DNA of 64,000 bases from positions 1-64,000 of the forward strand of contig CAMFHP010000027.1 in the NCBI GenBank assembly GCA_945952225.1, in the 5' to 3' direction. A program made the translations under genes and the position numbers. Below are positions 24,597 through 35,366 of this stretch, in pieces (position 1 is the stretch's first letter; every line of letters begins with the position of its first letter). The notes beneath the pieces were generated by a model. It did not search any database. It worked only from the letters and a program-made list of their open reading frames with translations, and was not told where the DNA came from. This DNA comes from an uncultured Myxococcaceae bacterium. Lineage in GTDB: Bacteria; Myxococcota_A; Polyangia; Polyangiales; Ga0077539.

Positions 24597-26921
24597 ATGG
24601 CATCGCAACCGACCGTTTCGAAGGAACTGCAGGCCGCCCTCCGTCGCGCCGTCACCGAGGCCGAGACGCTGCGCCACGAGTACGTCACGCTCGAACACCT
24701 GCTCCTCGCGTTTCTCGGTGACGAGTGGACGCGCAAGGCCCTGCGCGCGTGCGGCGCCGACGTGAAGCGCCTGGAGCGCAACCTCCGCGAGTCGCTCGAA
24801 GAGACGCAGGAGCCCGTGGCCCCGTCGCAGCGCCTCGAGGTGCAGCAGACGCTGGGCGTGACGCGCGTGCTTCAGCGCGCGGCCATGCACGCGATGTCGG
24901 CGGAGCAGAAGGCCATCGACGTGGGCTCCGTGCTCATCTCGTTCTTTCGTGAAGAGGAATCGCCCGCGCTCTTTCTCCTCCAGAAGGAGGGCGTGTCGCG
25001 CATGGACCTCATCAACTACTACTCGCACGGCGTTTCGAAGTTCGACGCCGAAGACGAGAGCACCGCGCTCGACCGCGCGAAGCGTGGGGCCGCGCCGAAG
25101 GGCGAGGGCGAGGGCGAGCAGCACGGCGACGGCGAAGACGGCGAAGAGGGCGACGGAGGCGCCGCCGATCCGCTGGAGAAGTTCACGCAGAACCTCAACC
25201 AGCAGGCCGCCGAGGGGAAGATCGACGCGCTCATCGGCCGCGAGCTGGAGCTCGAACGCACGGTCCGCATCCTCTGCCGTCGCAAGAAGAACAACCCCCT
25301 CTATGTGGGCGAGCCCGGCGTGGGCAAGACGGCCATCGCCGAGGGACTCGCGCTGCGCATCCACGAAGGCACCGTGCCCGAGGTGCTGAAGAACGCGACG
25401 GTGTACGCGCTCGACCTCGGCGCGCTCCTCGCGGGCACGAAGTTCCGCGGGCAGTTCGAAGAGCGCCTCAAGGGTGTGCTCAAGGCGCTGCAGAAGAACC
25501 CCGACGCGATCCTCTTCATCGACGAGATCCACACGATCGTCGGTGCGGGCGCCACGTCGGGCGGCTCGATGGACGCTTCGAACATGCTCAAGCCCGCGCT
25601 CTCGTCGGGCCGTCTGCGCTGCATCGGCAGCACGACCTACAGCGAGTACAAGGCCTCGTTCGAACGCGACCGCGCGCTGGCGCGGCGCTTTCAGAAGATC
25701 GAGGTCGGCGAGCCCTCGGTCGAAGACACCATCAAGATTCTCGAAGGGCTCCGTCCCCAGTACGAGAAGCACCACAACGTGTCGTACGAGCCCGAGGCCC
25801 TGCGCGGTGCCGCGGAGCTCTCGGCGAAGTACGTCAACGACCGGCTCCTGCCCGACAAGGCCATCGACGTGATCGACGAGTGCGGCGCGCAGGATCGGAT
25901 GCGCCCCGCGGAGGCGCGTACGGGCCGGGTCACGCTCCACGACGTCGAGACGATCGTCGCGAAGATGGCGCGCATTCCCGAGAAGACCGTGACGGGCTCG
26001 GAGCGCGATCGGCTCCGTCACCTCGACCGCGATCTCAAGGGCCTCATCTTCGGGCAGGACGACGCCATCGACGCCATCACGAGCGCGATCAAGCTCGCGC
26101 GCTCGGGGCTGCGCTCGCCCGAGAAGCCCATCGGGAGCTTTCTCTTCGCGGGCCCCACGGGCGTCGGCAAGACCGAGCTCGCGAAGCAGCTCGCGAAGGT
26201 GCTCGGCGTGCAGTTTCTCCGCTTCGACATGAGCGAGTACTCGGAGCGGCACACGGTGTCGCGGCTCATCGGCGCGCCGCCGGGCTACGTGGGCTTCGAC
26301 CAGGGCGGGCTCCTCACGGACGCCGTCACGAAGAACCCCTACGCCGTCGTCGTGATGGACGAGATCGAGAAGGCCCACCCCGAGCTCTTCAACATCCTCC
26401 TCCAGGTGATGGACCACGCCACGCTCACCGACAACAACGGCAAGAAGGCCGACTTCCGCAACATCGTGCTCATCATGACCACCAACGCGGGGGCCCGTGA
26501 AATGAGCGAGAAGGTGATGGGCTTCGGCGCGCGCGAGGGCGGGCCCGATGCGTCGCGCGCGAAGTCGGCGCTCGAGCGCGTGTTCACCCCCGAGTTCCGC
26601 AACCGTCTCGATGCGACGGTGCAGTTCCGCGGGCTCAGCGAAGAGGTGATCCTGCGCGTGGTCGACAAGGAGGTCGGCAACCTCCAGTCGCTCCTCGATG
26701 AGAAGAAGGTGACCGTGACCCTCTCGTCGGCCGCGCGCGCGTGGCTCGGCAAGAAGGGCTACGACCCGGCCTTCGGCGCGCGCCCCATGGCCCGCCTCGT
26801 CGAGAACACGCTCAAGAAGCCCCTCGCCGAAGCGCTCCTCTTCGGCGACCTCGCCGAGGGTGGCACCGCGCACGCCGACCTCGTCGACGACAAGATCACG
26901 CTCACCTTCACGAAGCGCTGA
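24597..26921 (+). CDS. clpA: ATP-dependent Clp protease ATP-binding subunit ClpA
   Basis: Double-AAA+ unfoldase that feeds proteins into ClpP. 774 aa. It has an N-terminal Clp repeat domain (about 1-145) and an acidic Gly/Glu linker near 165-190. The first AAA module has Walker A GEPGVGKT near 237 and Walker B LFIDEIH. The second has Walker A GPTGVGKT near 518 and Walker B VVMDEIEKAHPE. A tripeptide of IGF/IGL type for ClpP docking lies after the second Walker A in this family; here LKGLIFGQD precedes it. GGAGG overlaps the end of clpS, 9 nt upstream of the ATG. clpP is not in the window. Confidence 0.96.
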   Translation: MASQPTVSKELQAALRRAVTEAETLRHEYVTLEHLLLAFLGDEWTRKALRACGADVKRLERNLRESLEETQEPVAPSQRLEVQQTLGVTRVLQRAAMHAMSAEQKAIDVGSVLISFFREEESPALFLLQKEGVSRMDLINYYSHGVSKFDAEDESTALDRAKRGAAPKGEGEGEQHGDGEDGEEGDGGAADPLEKFTQNLNQQAAEGKIDALIGRELELERTVRILCRRKKNNPLYVGEPGVGKTAIAEGLALRIHEGTVPEVLKNATVYALDLGALLAGTKFRGQFEERLKGVLKALQKNPDAILFIDEIHTIVGAGATSGGSMDASNMLKPALSSGRLRCIGSTTYSEYKASFERDRALARRFQKIEVGEPSVEDTIKILEGLRPQYEKHHNVSYEPEALRGAAELSAKYVNDRLLPDKAIDVIDECGAQDRMRPAEARTGRVTLHDVETIVAKMARIPEKTVTGSERDRLRHLDRDLKGLIFGQDDAIDAITSAIKLARSGLRSPEKPIGSFLFAGPTGVGKTELAKQLAKVLGVQFLRFDMSEYSERHTVSRLIGAPPGYVGFDQGGLLTDAVTKNPYAVVVMDEIEKAHPELFNILLQVMDHATLTDNNGKKADFRNIVLIMTTNAGAREMSEKVMGFGAREGGPDASRAKSALERVFTPEFRNRLDATVQFRGLSEEVILRVVDKEVGNLQSLLDEKKVTVTLSSAARAWLGKKGYDPAFGARPMARLVENTLKKPLAEALLFGDLAEGGTAHADLVDDKITLTFTKR

Positions 26922-27016
26922 GCCGCGCACGTCGCTTCGCGCCCGTGTCTCCCGCGGTGCGCGCCCGTCACCGCGCTTTACGGGGGCGGCGGATCTGAGT
27001 AGGGTCCGCGCCCTCT

Positions 27017-28330
<1,314 letters not shown>

Positions 28331-28371
28331 TCCGTTCGCATCCGCCTGCTGCGCGGTCGGATGCTGTGGTC

Positions 28372-28410
28372 GGACCGCCTCCGAATACCCCGCGTATTCC
28401 TCGGCGGTCC
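28372..28410. terminator. strong hairpin between ino1 and the polysaccharide operon
   Basis: GGACCGCC (28372-28379) pairs with GGCGGTCC (28403-28410), and inside it GAATAC pairs with GTATTC. It is the likely bidirectional terminator of two convergent units. A looser outer pairing of Cys/Gly-free GC-rich arms (about 28339-28450) surrounds it. Confidence 0.55.
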
Positions 28411-28497
28411 TCCCGCGCCTCCGACCGCTCGCGACGGCGGCTGCTTCCGGATTCCATCCGTTCGCTTCCCACGTCCCCGATCATCGTCTCCAGCGCG

Positions 28498-28607
28498 TGC
28501 GCGTGCGGTGCTCACGGCGTGCGTTCAGCGCAGCAGCGTCGAGAGCAGTGCGTGAGCGGGCGGTCCTCGCGGCGTGCGGTCAGCGCAGAAGCGTCGAGAG
28601 CAGCGCG
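28498..28607. repeat. 55-bp tandem duplication over the flippase stop codon
   Basis: 28498-28552 and 28553-28607 are near-identical, most strongly over the last 38 bp (28515-28552 versus 28570-28607). The second copy holds the last codons and stop of the flippase gene; the first repeats them out of the gene. Confidence 0.75.
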
Positions 28608-30040
28608 CGCACGTCGTCGCGTGTGCGGCGTCCGTCGAGCACCGCCACCAGCAGCGCGTACGTCATGAGCGCCACCACGCCCGGGAGCCATCCGTCACGG
28701 AGCGCAGGCCACGTGCGTGCGAGGGCCCACACCGCGAGCGTTGCGCCCACTCCCGCCAGCGCAGGGCGCACGTAGGCGGGCCACAGCGGCGCGCGGAGGT
28801 GCCGTCCGGCCCACGCGACGAGCCACGCGGTGACCGCCACGGTGATCGCGCTGTGCGCCGCTGCGATGGCGCCCAGGCCCTGCGCGCGCACCCACAACAC
28901 CAGCAGCCAGGTGGAGAGCGTCCACACGGCGAAGGCGCGGAGCGCGAGGCCCGCGCGTCCCTGCGCTTGCAGCAGCGTCACGAGCGGGCCCGCGACGAGG
29001 CCGCCCACCATGTTCGGAATGAGCCCCCACACCACGGGCACGCTCTCGACCCACCGCGGCGCGTAGGCCGTGCGGATCACCACCGGCGCCGCCGCGCCCA
29101 TCGTCACGAGCATCGCGATGCCGAAGAGGAGCGCCGTGCGCGTGACCGTCACCACCGCGCGGTGCAGCGCGGGATCGCCCGCCTGAAAGCGCGCGTAGGC
29201 CGGGAGCTGCACGCGGGCGAGCGCGTTCACCGCCTGCACGGGGATCTGCGCGTACTTGAGTCCGAAGTCGAAGACGCCCACGGCCTGCGGGCCGATGAGT
29301 CGACCGAGGAGCGAGGCCGAGATGTTGTCTTTGAAGAAGGCCGCGATGCCGAGCGCCTGCACGCGCAGCCCGTAGCCCAGGAGCGCGCGCAGCAGCGCCG
29401 GACGCCACAGGAAGCGCGGCCTCCCCGGCGCCATCGCGTACGCCAGCGCGAGCTGCACGAGCACGCCCGTGAACTGCGCCGCCGCGAGCGACCACGCGCC
29501 GCCGAGCGTCGCCGCGAAGAGCACCGCCGCGAGCTGACGGGCCACCATCGCGCGGAGCTCGATGCGTCCGATGTCGCCGAAGCGCAGCGCGCGTTCGAGG
29601 CGCAGGTACGGGAGCACGCGGAGCGGTCCGGCGAGAAAGAGCGGCGCCATCACGCGCAGGACGAGCGACTCGTCGGCGGTGAGGTGGTTGTACGCGGCGA
29701 TGAAGGGCGTCGCGACGAAGAAGGCCACCGCGAGCACGACCCCGAGGCCGAACACGAAGGTGACCGTGACGTCGTACTCGTCGGCGGTGATGTCGTCGCG
29801 CTTGCGGAGCAGCGTCGCGCCGAGGCCTCCGTCGCCGAAGAGGGAGCCGAGGCCGAGAAAGAACGTGCCGATCGCGTAGACGCCGAACGCGCGCTGATCG
29901 AGGAGGCGCGCGAGCACGAGCGTCGCCACCGCCGTGATCACCGCGTTGAACACCTGAAGCGTTGCGAAGCGGGCGGTCTCGCGCGCGATGCGCTTCACGA
30001 GCGCCGCGCCGTCTCCGTGGGGCGACGGGGCTTCGCTCAT
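28580..30040 (-). CDS. polysaccharide flippase, oligosaccharide-flippase family
   Basis: Predicted inner-membrane transporter that flips lipid-linked sugar repeats (Wzx-like, MOP superfamily). 486 aa with about 12-14 hydrophobic helices. Family features are an N-terminal amphipathic start followed by LARLLDQRAFGVYAIGTFF, GDGGLGATLLRK, and the central FKDNISASLLGRLIGPQAVG. The ATG at 30040 overlaps the stop of the upstream methyltransferase gene in ATGA, so translation is coupled. It is the last gene of the operon running from 33786. Confidence 0.9.
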   Translation of the reverse strand: MSEAPSPHGDGAALVKRIARETARFATLQVFNAVITAVATLVLARLLDQRAFGVYAIGTFFLGLGSLFGDGGLGATLLRKRDDITADEYDVTVTFVFGLGVVLAVAFFVATPFIAAYNHLTADESLVLRVMAPLFLAGPLRVLPYLRLERALRFGDIGRIELRAMVARQLAAVLFAATLGGAWSLAAAQFTGVLVQLALAYAMAPGRPRFLWRPALLRALLGYGLRVQALGIAAFFKDNISASLLGRLIGPQAVGVFDFGLKYAQIPVQAVNALARVQLPAYARFQAGDPALHRAVVTVTRTALLFGIAMLVTMGAAAPVVIRTAYAPRWVESVPVVWGLIPNMVGGLVAGPLVTLLQAQGRAGLALRAFAVWTLSTWLLVLWVRAQGLGAIAAAHSAITVAVTAWLVAWAGRHLRAPLWPAYVRPALAGVGATLAVWALARTWPALRDGWLPGVVALMTYALLVAVLDGRRTRDDVRALLSTLLR

Positions 30041-30708
30041 GCGGGGCGGCGGGCGTGCACGAGCCAGTTCATCACGAGGGCCTCGCGCGCCGTGCCGTCG
30101 AGCGCGCGCGCCGTGAGGTTCACCAGCGGAATGAGCTGACGTCCGGGCCACGAGCGGTTGAGCTCCAGACACGCCATCTGGCCCAGCGTCGACCACAGGC
30201 CGCCGAGGGGAACGACCTCGACGCGTTCGAGGCCCACCGCGCGCAGCGACGCTTCGAGTCCGTAGCGCGTGAAGCGCCAGTGGTCGTGGGGAACCTCGTG
30301 GTCGGGCCATACGCCCGGCACCGTGATCACCACCTCACCGCCGGGCCTCACGACACGTGCGATTTCGCGGAGGCACTCCACCGGACGCTCCACGTGTTCG
30401 AGCACCTGGAACGACACCGCCGCGTCGAAGCTCGCGTCGTCGAAGGGCAGCGCGTGTGCGTCGCCCACCACGTCGGGCGCGCTGTTCGGCCCCTCGCGGT
30501 CGAGGCCCACGTAGTCCGTCACGGCCTCGGAGAAGAGCGCGCGGTACGGCTTCGTTCCGCAGCCCACATCGAGCACGCGACCGCGCAGCGTGGGGAGCAC
30601 GCGGGTGAGGTGCTTCCACATCGGCGCGAGGTGCAGGTGCAGCGGCTGGTGCCACGTCGCCGGATGGGGCCGGTAGGGCACGGGGTTGGGCGCGTACCAG
30701 AGCGTCAT
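30037..30708 (-). CDS. SAM-dependent class I methyltransferase
   Basis: 223 aa. Motif I of the Rossmann SAM-binding fold is VLDVGCGTKPY near residue 45, followed by an acidic strand end (VGLDREGP) and the methyltransferase-11 block FDAAVSFQVLEHVERP. It probably methylates a sugar or lipid-linked intermediate of the nearby polysaccharide. It lies between a glycosyltransferase and the flippase, with ATGA-type overlaps on both sides. Confidence 0.88.
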   Translation of the reverse strand: MTLWYAPNPVPYRPHPATWHQPLHLHLAPMWKHLTRVLPTLRGRVLDVGCGTKPYRALFSEAVTDYVGLDREGPNSAPDVVGDAHALPFDDASFDAAVSFQVLEHVERPVECLREIARVVRPGGEVVITVPGVWPDHEVPHDHWRFTRYGLEASLRAVGLERVEVVPLGGLWSTLGQMACLELNRSWPGRQLIPLVNLTARALDGTAREALVMNWLVHARRPA

Positions 30709-31751
30709 GCGAGCAGCTCGCGATACAACGCTTCGTATCCGAGGTACATCGCGCGGCGCGGATTTTCACCGAGCACCGCGCGCTGCGACGCGCGCATCGA
30801 CGCGCGCAACCCGCCGTCGGTGAACCACCGCACGAGCGTCGACGCCCACGCCTCGGGCTCGCCGCGAAGGATGCATCCGGGCACGTCGGCGTAGAGCTCC
30901 TCGTGCGGCGCGATCGACGACACGAGCGCGGCCACACCGGCCTCCGCCGCTTCGAGGGGAACGAGCGGCATGCCCTCGTAGCGGCTCGGGGAGAGCACGA
31001 GGTCGGCGTCGACGAATCCATCGACCGCGGGTCGCGCACCCACGAATGCCACGCGCTCGGCGAGGCCCAACGCGCGGGCCTGTTCGACGAGGGACGCGCG
31101 TTCGCGTCCTTCGCCGATGACCTTCCACTCCCAGTCGAGCGCGCGCACGTCGGGATGCGCGAGCGCGCGGAGCATGAGGTCGAAGCCCTTCTGTCGATCG
31201 AGGCGACCCACGGAGAGCACGCGCAGCGCGCCGGGCTTCCACGGCAGCGGCGCGGGCTTCGTCGACACCGCGGGCGGCGCGTTGCGCACCACCGACACGT
31301 GCGTGCCGAGCACCGACGTCAGCGTGCGCGCATCGGCCTGCGAGAGCGCCACCCAGCGCACGTCGCGACGCAGCGTCGCCACCGCGCGGAGCATGGCCTT
31401 CGAGGGAATGCGCGTGACCCGATCGCGGGGCCAGTGACCCTCCATCGGCAGGAGCTGGAAGGTCACCACGAGCGGCCTTCCACGGGCCACGAGGAGCGCC
31501 GGGCCGATGCGGTCGGGCCATGGCAGATGCGCGTGCACGATCGACTCGTCGCAGCGCGTGGAGAGGGCCCAGCGCGTCCACGGAACCTCGCGGGGCACGG
31601 CGGCGTTCCACTGCTCGTGACGGTCGAAGGGCAGCGCGAGACGCGTGCGCCAGCCGTTCTGCTCACACTCCGCGCGGAGCGTGTCGGCCATGCGTTCGGC
31701 GCCTCCCCACGCGGCCGAGGGAGAGAGCATCAGCACGCTGCGGTCGGTCAT
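30705..31751 (-). CDS. glycosyltransferase family 4
   Basis: 348 aa, GT-B fold. The N-terminal part has a glycine-rich loop (SAAWGGAERM near residue 12). The C-terminal GT4 domain has VLSVGRLDRQKGFDLML near 180 and the E-x7-E catalytic pair in SRYEGMPLVPLEAAE near 270. It transfers a nucleotide-activated sugar to a growing polysaccharide or lipid carrier; sugar identity is not predictable. Its start overlaps the stop of the upstream methyltransferase gene. Confidence 0.9.
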   Translation of the reverse strand: MTDRSVLMLSPSAAWGGAERMADTLRAECEQNGWRTRLALPFDRHEQWNAAVPREVPWTRWALSTRCDESIVHAHLPWPDRIGPALLVARGRPLVVTFQLLPMEGHWPRDRVTRIPSKAMLRAVATLRRDVRWVALSQADARTLTSVLGTHVSVVRNAPPAVSTKPAPLPWKPGALRVLSVGRLDRQKGFDLMLRALAHPDVRALDWEWKVIGEGRERASLVEQARALGLAERVAFVGARPAVDGFVDADLVLSPSRYEGMPLVPLEAAEAGVAALVSSIAPHEELYADVPGCILRGEPEAWASTLVRWFTDGGLRASMRASQRAVLGENPRRAMYLGYEALYRELLA

Positions 31752-32611
31752 CGTTCGTCGTTCGCTTTCGCGTAGAAGGCCACCGAGTCGACGGTGAGCG
31801 AGGGAGCCACCGCCCGCGCGAGGCGATGTGCGGCGCCGTCGATCGCACGCAGCGCACGGGTGAGGGGCGCGCGCGAGGTGCCTTCGAGGTCGACCCAGCG
31901 CGCATCACGCGACCACGCCACGTCTTCGCGCAACACTGTCGCGCCCGCGCCCGCTCGCAACAGCGCGCGCATCGAGGCGCACGAGAAGAACCAGAGGTGC
32001 TCCGGGGGCTTGTACTGATCCCACGTCGCCGGTGCGAGGCGCGTGTTCACGTTGCCGATCACGGGCACCACCACCGCGAAGACCGCGTCGGGCTTCGCCA
32101 TCGCGCGCAACGCACGGAGCGTCGCGAGGGGATCGGGCAGGTGTTCGAGCACGTCCCACGCGGTGATGACGTCGAAGGGCCCGTGCGCGCGCGCCGCGTC
32201 GAGGTCGCCCATGAGCCACGGACGCGCTGCTTCCGACCACGCCCGCTGCGCTTCGGGAGAGGGCTCGACACCGAAGGCCTCGTAGCCCCGCGCCCGCGCG
32301 TCTTCGACGAAGAAGCCCGCGGCGCATCCCACATCGAGGAGCCGCGCGCCCCGACACCCCAGCGCGTCGAGCGCGTCGAGGCGCACGGTCGATTTGCGCG
32401 TCGCCTGCGCGCGCTCACGGCCGAAGTAGTCGCGGTAGCCGTGTCCATCGCCGGAGAAGTATCCGTCGGCGTACACCGCTTCGACGGCCTCGGGCGGCGG
32501 CGTGGGCCACACGAACTCCAGGTCGCACGCCGCGCATCGGTGGATCGCGTAGACGCCCTTCGTGAAGCGCACGGGGCACGCTCGCGCGCAGAGCAGACAG
32601 CGCGCGCTCAA
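31748..32611 (-). CDS. SAM methyltransferase with N-terminal zinc ribbon, TTG start
   Basis: About 287 aa. It begins with a CxxC...CxxC zinc ribbon (CLLC near residue 5 and CAAC near 25), then motif I LLDVGCAAGFFVEDAR near 88 and WDVLEHLPDP near 148. This arrangement is common in polysaccharide-cluster methyltransferases. The start is a TTG at 32611 that overlaps the previous gene's stop (TTGA) and is preceded by GGGAG with 6-nt spacing. No ATG or GTG start fits the zinc ribbon. Confidence 0.85.
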   Translation of the reverse strand: MSARCLLCARACPVRFTKGVYAIHRCAACDLEFVWPTPPPEAVEAVYADGYFSGDGHGYRDYFGRERAQATRKSTVRLDALDALGCRGARLLDVGCAAGFFVEDARARGYEAFGVEPSPEAQRAWSEAARPWLMGDLDAARAHGPFDVITAWDVLEHLPDPLATLRALRAMAKPDAVFAVVVPVIGNVNTRLAPATWDQYKPPEHLWFFSCASMRALLRAGAGATVLREDVAWSRDARWVDLEGTSRAPLTRALRAIDGAAHRLARAVAPSLTVDSVAFYAKANDER

Positions 32612-33786
32612 CGTCCGCTCCCGCGTTCGACGGCGTCGAGCACGGCGCGGGCGAAGCGTGCGCCGAGGGCCGTCCAGTCGAGCGTCTCGGCGAGGGCGCG
32701 GGCGGCGCGCGCGCGTCGGTCGGCGGCCTCTCGGTCGCGCCACAGGTCACACACCGCATCGGCGGCGGCGTCGCTCGTCTCGGCGAAGCGTGCGTGCTCG
32801 CCGTCGCGCAGCGCGAAGCCGCGCGCCCCCGTCGCCGTGGTCACGAGGGGAACGCCCGCGGCCATCGCTTCGGGCACCTTGAGGCTCGATCCTGCGCCCT
32901 CGGTGAGCAGGTTCACGTAGGCGCCCGCGCGGGCGAGAGAGGGCGCGGTGTCGTCGACGGTGCCCGTGACCTCGACGTGCGGCGACGCGAGCGCGCGGAC
33001 CTCGGCGGAGGGCGCGCGTCCGCACACGATGAGCCGCGCGTCGGGGTGCGTGCGCTGCACCCGCGGCAGCACCTCACGCGCGAGTCGCACCGCACACCGC
33101 ACGTTGGGCGGATGCGCCATGGAGCCCACGAAGAGCAGCGAGCGCTCGGGGCGCTGCGAGGGCGCGACGAAGGCGAGCTCATCGCACGCGACGCCATTGG
33201 CGATGACCTCGACGGGCCCGCGACGGTGCGCGCGAACGTGCGCGGCGTCGTCGTCGGTGACGGCGGTGACGAGGTCGGCGCGCTGCCACACGCGGCGCTC
33301 CCACGCGACGAGTCGAAGCGCTTCGGCGCGTGCGTTCGGCGTCACGGCGCGCGCGTACCGGCTCTCGATGTTGTGCTCATCGACGACGAGCGGTACGCCC
33401 CGCACGCCCATCGGAACGAGCGCGCCGTACGAGTGACACGCGATGAGGGCGCTGTAGGGACGCACGGCGTGGCGTTGTTCGAACGCGCGACGGAGGCTGC
33501 GCGGTGCGGCTTCGCGCGCGCGTCGGCTCGTGAGGCCCGCGATGCCGAGGTAGGGCCCGCGGAGACGGAGTTCGCGCGTGGCGTAGAGCGAGAGCGCGCT
33601 CGACACGTCGCCCGATGCGGGCGCGAGCTCGACGGGCCAGCAGCGCGCGTAGAGATCGACGTCGCCGTGCAGGGAGAGCGCGCGTGCGAGGCGGTGGATG
33701 CGGATGCGTCCGCCGGTGTTCGCGGGCGCCGGGAGATACGGCGCGAACAGCGCGAAGCGCCGCGCGGCGTGGAGGGCTGGACCCAT
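32608..33786 (-). CDS. glycosyltransferase family 4-like protein (GT-B)
   Basis: 392 aa. The N-terminal acceptor domain starts YLPAPANTGGRIRIHRLA near residue 17. VVDEHNIESRY near 136 is typical of hexosyl GT4 members. The donor domain begins LLFVGSMAHPPN near 220 and carries LTEGAGSSLKVPEAMAAG with the E-x7-E type pair near 300. It is the promoter-proximal gene of the five-gene operon 33786 to 28580. The intergenic DNA between it and the divergent Fe-S gene (86 bp) must hold the promoters. Confidence 0.88.
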   Translation of the reverse strand: MGPALHAARRFALFAPYLPAPANTGGRIRIHRLARALSLHGDVDLYARCWPVELAPASGDVSSALSLYATRELRLRGPYLGIAGLTSRRAREAAPRSLRRAFEQRHAVRPYSALIACHSYGALVPMGVRGVPLVVDEHNIESRYARAVTPNARAEALRLVAWERRVWQRADLVTAVTDDDAAHVRAHRRGPVEVIANGVACDELAFVAPSQRPERSLLFVGSMAHPPNVRCAVRLAREVLPRVQRTHPDARLIVCGRAPSAEVRALASPHVEVTGTVDDTAPSLARAGAYVNLLTEGAGSSLKVPEAMAAGVPLVTTATGARGFALRDGEHARFAETSDAAADAVCDLWRDREAADRRARAARALAETLDWTALGARFARAVLDAVERGSGR

Positions 33787-33872
33787 CGGAAGGTGTGCGT
33801 TACATACCGAAGGTCACATCAATTTCCACGGCGAGAGCGCACGCTCCTTCGCCGATTCAGGAGGACGAAACC

Positions 33873-34196
33873 ATGGTGTCGCTCACCGAGAAGGCGGCCG
33901 AGAAGGTCAGGGAGATCGCGTCGGCCGAGGGCCTCGAAGGTCAGGGGCTCCGGCTCCAGGTGAAGGGCGGCGGCTGCTCGGGGTTCCAGTACGACCTGTA
34001 CTTCGACGAGAAGGCCACCGACATGGACCAGATCGTCGACTCGCACGGCATCCAGCTCTTCGTCGATCCGCTCTCGATCCAGTACCTCGAAGGCACGCAG
34101 ATCGACTACGTCGAGGGCCTCCACGGCGCGGGCTTCAAGTTCGAGAACCCGAACGTGAAGGGCACCTGCGGCTGCGGCAGCTCGTTCAGCGCCTGA
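33873..34196 (+). CDS. A-type iron-sulfur cluster carrier (IscA/ErpA family)
   Basis: Delivers Fe-S clusters to client proteins. 107 aa. It has the three ligand cysteines in the family positions: GGGCSGFQY (first Cys near 36) and the C-terminal CGCGSSF pair near 101-103. AGGAGG lies 8 nt upstream of the ATG at 33873. Between them is the FVDPLSIQYLEGTQIDYV block. It is most similar to ErpA-like HesB proteins; no isc or suf genes lie alongside. Confidence 0.94.
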   Translation: MVSLTEKAAEKVREIASAEGLEGQGLRLQVKGGGCSGFQYDLYFDEKATDMDQIVDSHGIQLFVDPLSIQYLEGTQIDYVEGLHGAGFKFENPNVKGTCGCGSSFSA

Positions 34197-34226
34197 CCGC
34201 CTCCGCGCGTCGCACCGCGCACGCCA

Positions 34227-34266
34227 CGACGCCCGCGCGTCCCGTTCCCGGGATCCGCGGGCGTCG
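34227..34266. terminator. bidirectional terminator between Fe-S carrier and deacetylase
   Basis: CGACGCCCGCG (34227-34237) and CGCGGGCGTCG (34256-34266) are perfectly complementary over 11 bp. They lie between convergent genes and are followed on the plus strand by CCGTTTCG. Confidence 0.65.
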
Positions 34267-34283
34267 CCGTTTCGAATCCCCGC

Positions 34284-35222
34284 TCAGCCCCGACGTTCGC
34301 GCGCGAAGGCCTGCGCGGCCTCGTGCATCGTCACGAACTCGTAGCCCCGCGCCTTGAGGTCGCCCACCACCGCGCGCAGCGTGTCGAGCTTCTGCGCCAC
34401 GGGCACGCGCACATCGAGCTGGTGCGGCCGCAGCGCGTCGAGGCCGTCGTCGGCGTCGAGCAGGTCGATGCCGTGCAGCTCCAGGTTCACGAGCGGACGC
34501 CCTGCGATCTGCGCCGTGAGCAGGCCCACGCGCGACGGTCCCGCGGCCATCACCGTGGTGCCGATGTACGGGAGCCGCGCGATGCGGGTGACGCCGATGG
34601 GCAGCTCGATCATGCCGCCGTCGTGCGCGGCCTCGCGCCAGTACGGGCGGCCCGCGATGTACGGGTCCGCGGGCGCGGCGAGCACCGTGGGCGCGTCGAC
34701 GATGGAGTGAGAGCGGCGCCCCGCGAGAGAGATGAGCCCGATCTTCGTGGCCTTCGCCGACCAGTAGAGCGGGCACGGGAACACCGAGCTGTCGTAGAAG
34801 ACGCCGAGCTCGGAGAGCGCGTCGAAGACCCGGTCGTTGACGGTGTAGCCCGGCGCGCGAAAGCCCGTGGGCGCGAAGCCCTGCACCGCGGTCACCGCCT
34901 CGATGCCGCCCTGCACCTCGGCGCGGATCGCGTCGCGGTCGAGGCGCGAGAACTCGTAGCGGTGATTCTGCGTGTGGTTCGCGAGTTCGTGGCCCGCTTC
35001 GAAGAGCGCACGCGCGCCGTCGCGGGCGACGCCGTGGGCCATGTCGCGGCCGATGACGAAGAACGTGCACGGCACGCCGAGCTCGCGGAGCACGTCGAGG
35101 TAGCGCGGCACCGCGCGGGCGTACACGGCGTGGGCGCTCCCGTCGGTGGGCATCGGGAGGCCGTGGATGGCGTGGTAACAGGGGATCTCGTCGAGGTCGA
35201 CGGAGAGGGCGCAGAGCTTCAT
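34284..35222 (-). CDS. polysaccharide deacetylase (NodB/CE4 family)
   Basis: 312 aa. CE4 metal-dependent deacetylase motifs are present: motif 1 SVDLDE near residue 8 with the catalytic and metal Asp, motif 2 HELANHTQNH near 79 with the HxxxH metal histidines, and motif 3 FRAPGY near 122. There is no signal peptide, so it is probably cytoplasmic or periplasm-facing by another route. It likely removes acetyl groups from N-acetyl-hexosamines in the polysaccharide made by neighbouring genes. The first Met follows 144 bp of intergenic DNA. Confidence 0.92.
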   Translation of the reverse strand: MKLCALSVDLDEIPCYHAIHGLPMPTDGSAHAVYARAVPRYLDVLRELGVPCTFFVIGRDMAHGVARDGARALFEAGHELANHTQNHRYEFSRLDRDAIRAEVQGGIEAVTAVQGFAPTGFRAPGYTVNDRVFDALSELGVFYDSSVFPCPLYWSAKATKIGLISLAGRRSHSIVDAPTVLAAPADPYIAGRPYWREAAHDGGMIELPIGVTRIARLPYIGTTVMAAGPSRVGLLTAQIAGRPLVNLELHGIDLLDADDGLDALRPHQLDVRVPVAQKLDTLRAVVGDLKARGYEFVTMHEAAQAFARERRG

Positions 35223-35366
35223 GCGGGCGCCGTGGTGTACCGCGGGCGGTGCGTCTGTCGCGCGAAAACGACGACGCCGCGGTCGGGGGGCCGATCGCGG
35301 CGGTCGCAGGCGTGGGCGGGTGTCGGGAGGGCTACGCGGTCGACGCGGTCGGGGCGTCGCGCGGGA

